DNA from: Clostridia bacterium | GTDB lineage: Bacteria; Bacillota; Clostridia; Oscillospirales; CAG-272 | Direction: 5' to 3' | NCBI GenBank assembly: GCA_017958705.1 | Contig: JAGDCE010000123.1 | Location: forward strand, 1-19,494 | DNA: 19,494 bases | Translations under genes and position numbers: made by a program | Part shown: positions 7,878 to 15,628 of the stretch, one piece after another | How positions within the stretch are numbered: position 1 is the stretch's first letter | Layout of the letters: every line of letters begins with the position of its first letter | The notes under the pieces: model-generated | The model's database searches: none | What the model was told of the DNA's origin: nothing | What the model saw: the letters and a program-made list of their open reading frames with translations, nothing else

Positions 7878-8587
7878 AGAAATTTCTCAACTATATCACC
7901 GAGCTGATCTATCCGCCGCGCTGCGTGATGTGCGGCGAGCTGCTCGATCCGGGGACTGAGCGCGTCTGTTTCTGCGATATGTGCCGCGGCATCTGGGAAA
8001 GTGAAAAGACAGCACAGTGCCCGGAATGCAGGCGCCGCGTGAACGAATGCGGCTGTCAGCCCAAATACAACAGGTCCCGCACGGTCGACAGCTTCCGCAC
8101 GCTGTCCTTCTATGATTCGGATAACGTGAAGAAGCTGATAAAAACGGTAAAGACGGACCGTGATCCCGCGCTCGAAGCCCTGCTCGGCAGAGATCTTTCA
8201 AGTCTCATTATGAGATATTACAAAATAGACGGCGACTGCGTCGTCGCCTATCCGAACAGAGACCGCGTCAGCGTCAAAAAGTACGGCTTCGACCACGCGC
8301 GGCTGTTGTGCAAAAAAGTCAGTGAATATACCGGAGTCCCGGTATACCCGTATATAAAACACAGACATACCCGGCAGCAAAAGACGCTTTCCGCAAAGGA
8401 AAGGGGATATAATGCGGTAAGAAGCTATTATATCCCGGACAGATACAGGGATCTGCTGAAAAATAAACGCATTATATTTATCGATGACGTCGTCACGACG
8501 GGCGCCACGTCGGTCGTCTGCGCGTCGCTGTGCAAAGCGGCGGGCGCGTCCGGCTTCAGCGTTTTCAGCGTAGCACGGACGCAGTGA
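7874..8587 (+). CDS. comF: ComF family phosphoribosyltransferase-like protein
   Basis: A 237-residue ComF-type protein. The N-terminus carries a zinc-binding set (CVMC at 17-20, then CFCDMC at 32-37, and CPEC further on). The C-terminus is a type I phosphoribosyltransferase fold with the PRPP loop IIFIDDVVTTGAT at 200-212. In naturally competent bacteria ComF is needed to bring single-stranded DNA into the cytoplasm, where it works with helicase/primase-type proteins; many non-competent bacteria also carry it. The start is the ATG at 7874 that overlaps the recD2 stop (ATGA) rather than an upstream GTG at 7850. Its place after a repair helicase fits a DNA uptake or repair role, but no other competence genes are in view. 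Confidence 0.9.
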   Translation: MKKFLNYITELIYPPRCVMCGELLDPGTERVCFCDMCRGIWESEKTAQCPECRRRVNECGCQPKYNRSRTVDSFRTLSFYDSDNVKKLIKTVKTDRDPALEALLGRDLSSLIMRYYKIDGDCVVAYPNRDRVSVKKYGFDHARLLCKKVSEYTGVPVYPYIKHRHTRQQKTLSAKERGYNAVRSYYIPDRYRDLLKNKRIIFIDDVVTTGATSVVCASLCKAAGASGFSVFSVARTQ

Positions 8588-8612
8588 GCGTCATCGGATG
8601 AAAGGTACGAAT

Positions 8613-11600
8613 ATGAATATCAGAAAACTGTTATCCGTGATACTCGCGGCGGTACTGATACTGCCGGTGTTTTCCGCATGCAATAGCGATCCGTCTGACA
8701 CGACCGGCGACACCGCCGCGACCGTCGTGACGGATACGGACGAACCCGCGACCGATACGGATGAAGCGACGACCGCGGACACCGTGACCGAGCCGGATAC
8801 CGAGCCCGACACGACCGCCCCCGCAACGTCGGAGGACACCGAAGAGGTCACCGCGACCGATACCGATACGGAGCCTTCTACGGATACCGTGACCGACACG
8901 GATACCGATACCGGGACCGTGACGGAGACCGATCCGGTCACTACGCCGGCCGCTGTAACCGACGCCGAGACGACGAAGCCCGATACGCCGCAGCCGCCGG
9001 CGCAGTACGGCAAACCGGCGGATCTGATGTTCCGTCAGGTATACGGCACGGGTTACAACAACGACACGCCGGCAAGCCACAGTTTTATAGAGCTTTACAA
9101 CACGTCGCGATATCCGGTCAAACTCGGCGGGCTGACGCTCTACAGTTACGATATGACCGCGAAGAAATACGTTTATTTCGATCTGCCGTCGGTCGAGGTC
9201 CCGGCATCGACGTCGTATCTCGTCAGATGCGCCGCCGCAAAGGGCAAAAACGGCGAGGCGTACGACGAAACGAAGCAGCGCGTGTCCGTCAAATACTACG
9301 ACGCATCCTGGAACGTGGTGCTTGACAACAAAGAGATCAGGCTCGCTCTTGCCGATAAAGGCACGACGATAAGCACCGACAACGTCGCGCAGGCGAGAAA
9401 CGTATATATTTATTTCATAGGCTCGCAGACCGTGACGTCGGATAAGAACACGGCGGCGGGGATCAGCAAGAACAAAGCCGCATACCGCGTCAAGCCCGGC
9501 GACAAATACATACTCGTCGATTACAAGAATGCCCCGGCGTCCGAGATCGCCGACCGCGCGCCGATGTGTCTCAAAGGCGACGTCAACGCGCAGGCGTCCG
9601 CGCTTGCAAACGTCGTATCGTTCTCGGCGGAATCCGGCTTCTACGACAGCACCGTCGAGCTTGCGCTGACGGCACATTCCGGGTACACTATCTATTATAC
9701 TATGGACGGCTCGGATCCTCGCAGGGCCGGCGTCAAATATACCGGCAAAATCAAGCTGACGAGCACGAATTCCATGAGCTGGGGCACGCTTACGAAACTC
9801 TGCAATTCATTAAACGGCAGCGCAAACCCGAGGAGCACGCGTCAGGTCGGCGCAAAGGTCATCAAAGCCTACGCAACGAACGGAAAGATAAGCACGCAGG
9901 TCGCCACAAATACGTATTTCATCGGTACTGACATACTGAAATACAAGATGCCGATACTGGCCATGTCGATCGAGCCTTCGGAATTTCTGAGCAGCGACCG
10001 CGGCATATATCACACCCAGATGAGCGATCCGTTCGGCACGAAGATGCGCCGCACGGCGTTCTTCGAGATAATGGAGACGAACGGCGAACGCGTTTCGGCG
10101 TCTTATATCGAGATAGCGCTCAACGGCAACGGCTCGCTCGGCTTCAGCGCGAAGTCGATAAGAACGTACTTCAAAGCCGATGCGGCGGCCGACGTCGTCG
10201 GCAACCCGTCGAAGCTGAAATACGATATATTCCAGGGCAAGGCACGCGACGGCGTGACCGAATTCAAGCGCCTGCTGCTTCGCAACTCCGGCAACGACAG
10301 CAGCCAGACGCATCTGCGCGACGCGTATATGCAGGCGCTGTGCAGCACCCTCGACTGCCCGACGATGGCGTACAGACCGGCGCTGCTCTTCATAAACGGA
10401 GAATTATGGGGCGTTTACAACATCCGCGAGAGATACGACGCTAAGTATTTTGAAAGCCACTTCGGCATCCCCGAAGAGGATTTCTGCATGCTCGAGTCGA
10501 TCAGCCCGCTGATCACCGGAAGCTGGAACACGGCGTATGCGTTGAACGACGGCGTAGCCGGAGACGAAAAACCGTTCCACGAACTCGTCACGTACATCGA
10601 AAACAACAATTTAGCCGACGACAACAAATTCAAGTACGTCGCCGACAGGATAGATCTTGACAACATGATCGACTTCTTCGTCGGATCGATGTTCTTGTGC
10701 AATACCGACTGGCCCGGCAACAACATAAAAGTCTGGCGCAACAAGAATCCCGAAAACAAAAATATCGATACGAAATGGCGCTTCGCGTTCTGCGATATGG
10801 ATATGGGCGTCGGGCTTGCGACCAGCATAGACACGAACATGTTCACGCACGCGATAAACGACGGAACGGTCGCCGGCAGGATCTTCAACCGGATGCTGAG
10901 AAACGAATCGTTCAAGGACAGGTTCATAAACAGATTCTATGAATGCGCCGAAACGATATTCGACACGTCCGTCACGCTCCCGCTGCTCGAGCAGATGGCG
11001 GCGGCGATCAGAGAGCCGATGAAGCTCCATTTCAACCGCTGGCCGAGCGACGGCGGCTCCGCCGCGAATTTCGAGAATCAGATAAACAGCGTCAGATATT
11101 TCATGACAAACCGCAGGGATCGCGCGATATCCCACCTCGAATCGTTCTTCCACGTGACGCAGAAGCAGTTTGCGGTGACGTTCGACGAGGACGCCGTATC
11201 CGTCAAGATTGACGGCAAGACCGTGAACTCCGGTTATACGGTCAAGTTCAAGGGCACTGCGAAGATCAGCATGACGATCGACGTCAAGGACGGCTACGAG
11301 CTCGTGAACGTCAAGAGCGTCGCAAAGAACGGCACGGTGAGAAACTACAACCTCACCTCGATCACGTTCAACGTCGACTCGACTCTTAACGTAACGATCC
11401 TGACGAAACGCTCGAACGCCTCGGCAGAACCGATGGTCGTGACCGGCTCGCGCGCGATATTCGCGCTCGCGGACGACGGTCAGCTGTACGCCTGGGGCGA
11501 AAACGATTACGGTCAGCTCGGGATAAACTCCGGTACCGTGACCGAGCCGACGGTCGTCGCCTCCGACGTGAAAAAGGTCTCGACGTCGATGGGCGGCACC

Positions 11601-12455
11601 GAGGGCGACGCGCCTATGACGGCGATACTGACCTCCGGCGGCGCCGTCTACACCTGCGGCAACAACTCCGCGGGACAGCTTTGCCGCGACGGCAGCTCGT
11701 ACAGCTTCATCAGAGTCGAGCTCGACTTCGTCGCAAAAGACATATCCTGCGGCTTCGACCACTTTGTCATACTTGCCGAAAACGGCGATCTGTACGGCGT
11801 CGGAAACAACAGCTACGGCCAGCTCGGAACGACCGGCTTCGGCGAAAACGTAACGCAGCTGACGAAAATAGAGACCGGCGTCAAGATGGCGGCGGCGGGC
11901 AGACGCCACACGATATACATCAAGGAGAACGGCGATCTGTACGTGCTCGGCGACAACAGATGGAACAAATTCAACACGAGCGGGGAAGCGACGCTGACAA
12001 CGCCGTATAAGCTCGGTGAGAATTTCGCCTTCTGCTCGACGGGTCAGCACAACTGCCTCGCGATAAAGACCTCGGGCGACCTGTATTACATCGGCTGGCG
12101 GTCGGTCACGACGTTCAACGCCGGCGAAGCCTCGGGAAGCCTTGAAAAGATAGCTACGGGTATGCAGTCGGCGTACATCATGGACGAGCACATAATCATG
12201 CTCGGCCGCGACGGAAACGTCTACGGCTTCGGCTACAACAATTTCAGCCAGATCATACCGGACGGACAGAATAAACTGTCGCCCTCGCTGATCATGGAGG
12301 GCTGCATCGGATGCGGCGCCGGCACGCACTATTCCGCGGCGATAAGAGCCGACGGAACGCTCCTCGTCTGGGGCAACAACAGCTGCGGCGTTTTCGGAAA
12401 CGGGACGGTGTCGGATACGAACTCCGGTCCGGTCGAAGTAATGAGACTGCAGTAA
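8613..12455 (+). CDS. CotH-kinase / RCC1-propeller surface lipoprotein
   Basis: A 1280-residue lipoprotein with FSAC lipobox (Cys23) and a Thr/Asp-rich stalk to about residue 130. Then come a lamin-tail-like beta domain (about 130-300), a chitobiase C-terminal-like beta domain (about 330-430) and a CotH kinase domain (about 440-850). CotH signatures are LLLRNSGND at 554-562, ELWGVYNIRERYD at 597-609, NTDWPGNN with Asp699, and FCDMDMG with Asp728 and Asp730. CotH proteins of spore coats phosphorylate proteins with ATP. A beta-rich linker (about 853-933) leads to seven RCC1-like repeats (about 940-1280) of the form DGxLYxWGxNxxGQLG, a full propeller. The start was chosen at 8613 because AAAGG at 8601-8605 is 7 nt upstream; an ATG at 8598 has none. 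It is 25 nt after comF and likely last in that operon. Kinase activity outside the cell is unproven. Confidence 0.85.
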   Translation: MNIRKLLSVILAAVLILPVFSACNSDPSDTTGDTAATVVTDTDEPATDTDEATTADTVTEPDTEPDTTAPATSEDTEEVTATDTDTEPSTDTVTDTDTDTGTVTETDPVTTPAAVTDAETTKPDTPQPPAQYGKPADLMFRQVYGTGYNNDTPASHSFIELYNTSRYPVKLGGLTLYSYDMTAKKYVYFDLPSVEVPASTSYLVRCAAAKGKNGEAYDETKQRVSVKYYDASWNVVLDNKEIRLALADKGTTISTDNVAQARNVYIYFIGSQTVTSDKNTAAGISKNKAAYRVKPGDKYILVDYKNAPASEIADRAPMCLKGDVNAQASALANVVSFSAESGFYDSTVELALTAHSGYTIYYTMDGSDPRRAGVKYTGKIKLTSTNSMSWGTLTKLCNSLNGSANPRSTRQVGAKVIKAYATNGKISTQVATNTYFIGTDILKYKMPILAMSIEPSEFLSSDRGIYHTQMSDPFGTKMRRTAFFEIMETNGERVSASYIEIALNGNGSLGFSAKSIRTYFKADAAADVVGNPSKLKYDIFQGKARDGVTEFKRLLLRNSGNDSSQTHLRDAYMQALCSTLDCPTMAYRPALLFINGELWGVYNIRERYDAKYFESHFGIPEEDFCMLESISPLITGSWNTAYALNDGVAGDEKPFHELVTYIENNNLADDNKFKYVADRIDLDNMIDFFVGSMFLCNTDWPGNNIKVWRNKNPENKNIDTKWRFAFCDMDMGVGLATSIDTNMFTHAINDGTVAGRIFNRMLRNESFKDRFINRFYECAETIFDTSVTLPLLEQMAAAIREPMKLHFNRWPSDGGSAANFENQINSVRYFMTNRRDRAISHLESFFHVTQKQFAVTFDEDAVSVKIDGKTVNSGYTVKFKGTAKISMTIDVKDGYELVNVKSVAKNGTVRNYNLTSITFNVDSTLNVTILTKRSNASAEPMVVTGSRAIFALADDGQLYAWGENDYGQLGINSGTVTEPTVVASDVKKVSTSMGGTEGDAPMTAILTSGGAVYTCGNNSAGQLCRDGSSYSFIRVELDFVAKDISCGFDHFVILAENGDLYGVGNNSYGQLGTTGFGENVTQLTKIETGVKMAAAGRRHTIYIKENGDLYVLGDNRWNKFNTSGEATLTTPYKLGENFAFCSTGQHNCLAIKTSGDLYYIGWRSVTTFNAGEASGSLEKIATGMQSAYIMDEHIIMLGRDGNVYGFGYNNFSQIIPDGQNKLSPSLIMEGCIGCGAGTHYSAAIRADGTLLVWGNNSCGVFGNGTVSDTNSGPVEVMRLQ
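8697..8985 (+). repeat. Degenerate GATACCGA-type repeat encoding the Thr/Asp stalk
   Basis: Within the CotH lipoprotein gene the codons for Thr, Asp, Glu and Val recur as units such as ACCGATACGGA and GACACGGATACC. They give runs like TDTDT after the lipid anchor. It is a low-complexity spacer holding the folded domains away from the membrane, and a likely site of length variation by slippage. Confidence 0.6.
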
Positions 12456-12461
12456 AAATAG

Positions 12462-12494
12462 AAATAAGCTCCGCGCCCGGTGCGGAGCTTATTT
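12462..12494. terminator. Intrinsic terminator after the CotH/RCC1 gene
   Basis: AAATAAGCTCCGC at 12462-12474 pairs perfectly over 13 bp with GCGGAGCTTATTT at 12482-12494 around a GCCCGGT loop. The T tail on the plus strand is short and A-T mixed, so its strength relies on the long stem. It begins 7 nt after the stop and ends the metK operon. Confidence 0.75.
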
Positions 12495-12613
12495 AAACCT
12501 CAAAAGTTAACGTTCAATTTACAAAATAAACGAAAAATCAAGCCCCGTTTTTCCGTCTTATAAGCAGGAACACGGGGCAAAAGCGCCCGTATCAACACGA
12601 AAGGAGTGATATC
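12495..12613 (+). promoter_or_regulatory. Leader region of the sigma factor operon, promoter unclear
   Basis: No convincing TTGACA/TATAAT pair was found. A TATAAG at 12559-12564 lacks a matching -35. GCCCCGT at 12542-12548 and ACGGGGC at 12572-12578 could form a 7-bp stem with a long loop. GGAAC at 12568-12572 is the kind of -35 element many ECF sigma factors use, but no certain -10 follows, so autoregulation is only a possibility. Confidence 0.3.
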
Positions 12614-13147
12614 ATGCTGTTGTTCATGGCGGAAACGCTCGACGCGCCGCAGAGGCGGAAGCTCGAGCGCCTGTACGCGCAGTACGGCAAAAAGATGTAC
12701 GCCGCGGCGCGCAGGATCTGCGGCGATCTTGCGGAAGACGCCGTGCAGAACGCTTTCGTGTCAATAGCAAAGAATATCGAAAAAACGGACGGGCGCGACG
12801 ACGACGGACTTGCGGGTTACGTCATCGCGATAGCGAAAAACGAAGCGTACGATCTCATGCGGAAAACGGAGAAGACGGAGGATATCGACTCACTGCCGGT
12901 ACCGGATCCGTTCTCCGATCCCGCCGAGCGCGTTTTCGAACGCGACGCCTTCGAAGCGGCGGTCAAGCTGATTCGCGATATGGACGACAAATACCGCACG
13001 CCGCTTTACCTCGTGTGCGTGATGGGCATGTCGATCAAAGAAGCCGCTTCGTCGCTCCGTCTCAGGGAAAAGACGGTCGGCGTCCGCGTTTACCGCGCGA
13101 AGAAGCTTCTCGCCGACAAGCTTAAGGAGGCGGGTTATGAGTATTAA
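12614..13147 (+). CDS. ECF-type RNA polymerase sigma factor (sigma-70 family)
   Basis: A 177-residue alternative sigma factor that would direct RNA polymerase to a private set of promoters. Region 2 spans roughly residues 15-75, with LYAQYGKKMYAAARR and a DAVQNAF block in the helix that binds core polymerase and opens DNA. Region 4 spans roughly 120-173, with the helix-turn-helix MSIKEAASSLRLREKTVGVRVYR reading the -35. There is no region 1 or 3, as expected for the ECF group. AAGGAG at 12601-12606 is 7 nt before the ATG. The last 11 nt overlap the next gene, whose membrane-spanning product is the likely controller of this sigma factor. Confidence 0.92.
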   Translation: MLLFMAETLDAPQRRKLERLYAQYGKKMYAAARRICGDLAEDAVQNAFVSIAKNIEKTDGRDDDGLAGYVIAIAKNEAYDLMRKTEKTEDIDSLPVPDPFSDPAERVFERDAFEAAVKLIRDMDDKYRTPLYLVCVMGMSIKEAASSLRLREKTVGVRVYRAKKLLADKLKEAGYEY

Positions 13148-15578
13148 GTATTCGTTGAACGACGTGCTGATCGAATCCGGCGTAAGGGATTTCCGCGAGA
13201 TCGCTATATGCGCGGACTGGACCCCGACGGATAAGCACAAAACCAAAATGGAAAAGATCTTCAATAGTGCTGACGGCCGCGTGTCAGGCAGGCTGAAAAG
13301 CATCCTCGCCGCCGCGGCGGCTGCCGCGATCATCTTCGGCGTCCTTGCGGCGGTCAAGCCCGTGCGGGACGGGGTCGCGTCGTTTTTCTCGGGATTGTTC
13401 ACCAAACCGGCGCATACCGTGACGGACACGGACACGACAGCGCAGACGCACGTCACGGAGCCCGATACGGACGCGGAGACGACGGAGCCGGCGATGACTT
13501 CGGATATTGCGGACGCAGTGCTGCCGGACGACGCGCGCGGACTGATCTATCACATGGCAGATTACGGCGTTTCCACCGCCGCGTGGAAAAAACTCAGAGA
13601 GTGCGGAGACGGCGTCGACGTGTGCCTGCACACGCTGAAAACGGAAGATTACGGAGTTATCACCGGTATCTGTACGGCGTTCGTGACGGAGAAGCTGTAC
13701 GACGAACTCCGCAAAACTATGGAATGGGACGACGCAACGGCGCGCACCGGGCCTTTCCTGTACGGCTCTCTGGCGTCAGGTGAAATGTGCTCGGCCACGT
13801 ATATGTCCGAGTGCGCAGGGCATCTGCAGGAGTATTTCAGCGAAAACGTAAGCACGGAAAAACTTCATCGGGACTATCCCGTCACGGCAAAGATACTGTC
13901 GGCGTACGGCTGGGAATACGAAGACAAATACGATCCTAAAAACAAAACGGTCGAGGAAAACGTCAACAGGCTCTGCGATCACGGATACGACGAGACGACG
14001 CACGACCGGCTGAAAAGATCTTACGAGGCGTTTCAATACTGCGTCGACAATTATTATTCGGAACCGGACAGATACAAACGGTCGGTGATGAGTATCATCT
14101 GCGCCGAGTATTTAAGAAACTGCGGCGACGACGGAAAATCCTCACGCCACACTTATCCGCTTAAACTGTTACTGGGCGACGATGGGTATAAGACCCTGTT
14201 CGAGATCGACGGGGAAGTACTCGATATGAGATACGTGTCCGAAAAAGCCGACGTTTACAGCGCCTGGCTGTTACGGTTCACCGGACTGCTGAAAGAGGCG
14301 GCCGCAAATCTGACGAGACAGACGTTCGAGAGCGATCTGTCGGAAGCCCTCGTCATACTTGACAAAGTCGGCTTCGACGGATACCGGACCGTTACCGAAG
14401 AAGAGCGGAGGATCGTGGGAGCGATAAACGACGCTATGCAGCTGTATAACGCCGTAAGATTCGGATCCGTAAACCTGAGCGGCCTGGAATACGAAACGTA
14501 TTCGGAAGGATCGGCAACGCTGACCGACGGGATGAAGGATCATCTCGGCAAATTCTACGATCTGCCGGATCAGATGCAGGAAATCGAGCTGGTATCGGTC
14601 AAAGGCGCGCTTCATACGTACGGCGGCTGGTATGAAAAGTATTCAAAGCTGCTTCCTTCAGATACGGTAAAAGCGCTTTTACAGGATTCGGCAAGGTTCA
14701 TCGTCGTTGACGGCGACGTTTACGTCAACGTCTATACAACAGCCGGCAACGAGTGGATGCACGTTGCGGACGGCACCGTGCGCGTAGTTGAAAAGAACGG
14801 CGGCGTGTACCGCGTAACGGCGGTAGTGTCGCGCAAATACGACGTGTACAGTGAAGAAACGTTCATCATCGAAGAAACGGAAGACGGCGGGCTCAGGCTC
14901 ACCGGCGGCACGTATTTTGAAAAATACCCCGGCGTGTCAGAGAACGAAATGACGAAAGCGAAGGCCGCGGCGGTCGTATACGAGGTCATAAAAGCTCATG
15001 CGGCGCTGTACAACGCGGACACGGCTATCGTCGCCGCTGCCGATGAATCCACGTCGGGCGCGGTATTCGAAGATCTCGGATACAGAAGGATCGAAGAAGG
15101 CGGCGGGGTGCCCGGGCTCACCGTGAACGGTACCGCTTATCCTGCGTACGCGGGGCTATACTGCGGACAGATCGCGCTCTACCGCTATGCAAGGCGCGAT
15201 ATAGCCGACGCGATGCTTTCGCCCGGCGGCGCCGTATCATACGCAAAATTCACGTCGAATAGCCTTGATTGGCTTGAAGAGGACGTCATCCTGTTAAGCC
15301 CCGGCAGCGTGAAAACGAAGACGACTCCCGCGATCGGCGCGGCATCCGAGATATCGTTTATAGACTTATACGATGCGCTCGAGGTCGTCTCGGCTTCGGC
15401 GGACTCGTATACCGTGTCTTTGAAGTTCATAAGAGAAGAGAACGGCACGTCGACCGAGATAGCGTATACTTTCACGGTAAGCATACTGACGGACGATCCG
15501 GAATACGCGGGACCTTACGGGACGCGCCCGATGCTGAGCGGAGGAACGTTCGCGGAGCTGCTCATCTCCGACAAATGA
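13137..15578 (+). CDS. One-pass membrane protein with large outer domain, likely anti-sigma/sensor
   Basis: An 813-residue protein of no family recognised with certainty. Residues 1-53 are charged and would be cytoplasmic. One hydrophobic, Ala-rich span lies at about 54-74, then VRDGVASFFSGLF, then a Thr/Asp stalk at about 92-122, and roughly 690 residues outside the cell. The outer part includes a repeated pattern around LYNAVRFG and LYNADTAI, and a beta-rich stretch near residues 520-600. AAGGAGG at 13125-13131 precedes the ATG, and the first 11 nt overlap the sigma gene, so the two are translated together. This layout matches sigma factor/anti-sigma pairs of Clostridia, where a short inner domain holds the sigma factor and an outer domain senses a signal. 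The sensing role and ligand are inference. Confidence 0.7.
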   Translation: MSIKYSLNDVLIESGVRDFREIAICADWTPTDKHKTKMEKIFNSADGRVSGRLKSILAAAAAAAIIFGVLAAVKPVRDGVASFFSGLFTKPAHTVTDTDTTAQTHVTEPDTDAETTEPAMTSDIADAVLPDDARGLIYHMADYGVSTAAWKKLRECGDGVDVCLHTLKTEDYGVITGICTAFVTEKLYDELRKTMEWDDATARTGPFLYGSLASGEMCSATYMSECAGHLQEYFSENVSTEKLHRDYPVTAKILSAYGWEYEDKYDPKNKTVEENVNRLCDHGYDETTHDRLKRSYEAFQYCVDNYYSEPDRYKRSVMSIICAEYLRNCGDDGKSSRHTYPLKLLLGDDGYKTLFEIDGEVLDMRYVSEKADVYSAWLLRFTGLLKEAAANLTRQTFESDLSEALVILDKVGFDGYRTVTEEERRIVGAINDAMQLYNAVRFGSVNLSGLEYETYSEGSATLTDGMKDHLGKFYDLPDQMQEIELVSVKGALHTYGGWYEKYSKLLPSDTVKALLQDSARFIVVDGDVYVNVYTTAGNEWMHVADGTVRVVEKNGGVYRVTAVVSRKYDVYSEETFIIEETEDGGLRLTGGTYFEKYPGVSENEMTKAKAAAVVYEVIKAHAALYNADTAIVAAADESTSGAVFEDLGYRRIEEGGGVPGLTVNGTAYPAYAGLYCGQIALYRYARRDIADAMLSPGGAVSYAKFTSNSLDWLEEDVILLSPGSVKTKTTPAIGAASEISFIDLYDALEVVSASADSYTVSLKFIREENGTSTEIAYTFTVSILTDDPEYAGPYGTRPMLSGGTFAELLISDK

Positions 15579-15580
15579 AA

Positions 15581-15618
15581 ACAAAAAAAGCACCCTTACA
15601 GCAAGGTGCTTTTTTTGT
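15581..15618. terminator. Two-way terminator between convergent genes
   Basis: ACAAAAAAAGCACC at 15581-15594 pairs with GGTGCTTTTTTTGT at 15605-15618, with a bulged C, a TT/AA pair and a small loop between. The A run and T run on opposite sides give a U tract on both strands. It would stop both the sigma operon from the left and the solute-binding gene from the right. Confidence 0.88.
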
Positions 15619-15628
15619 TGCCGTTAAA

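Noticed and set aside
8598..8612. Upstream ATG of the CotH/RCC1 gene
   Set aside because: No ribosome site precedes it. The AAAGG at 8601-8605 is correctly spaced for the ATG at 8613, which also starts the signal peptide cleanly.
8697..8985. Possible CRISPR or tandem repeat array
   Set aside because: The repeats are irregular, in frame, and encode a Thr/Asp linker. There are no unique spacers of fixed length.
10611..12329. Minus-strand open frame of 572 codons opposite the CotH/RCC1 gene
   Set aside because: Open only because of codon bias on the real strand. There is no promoter, ribosome site or known domain.
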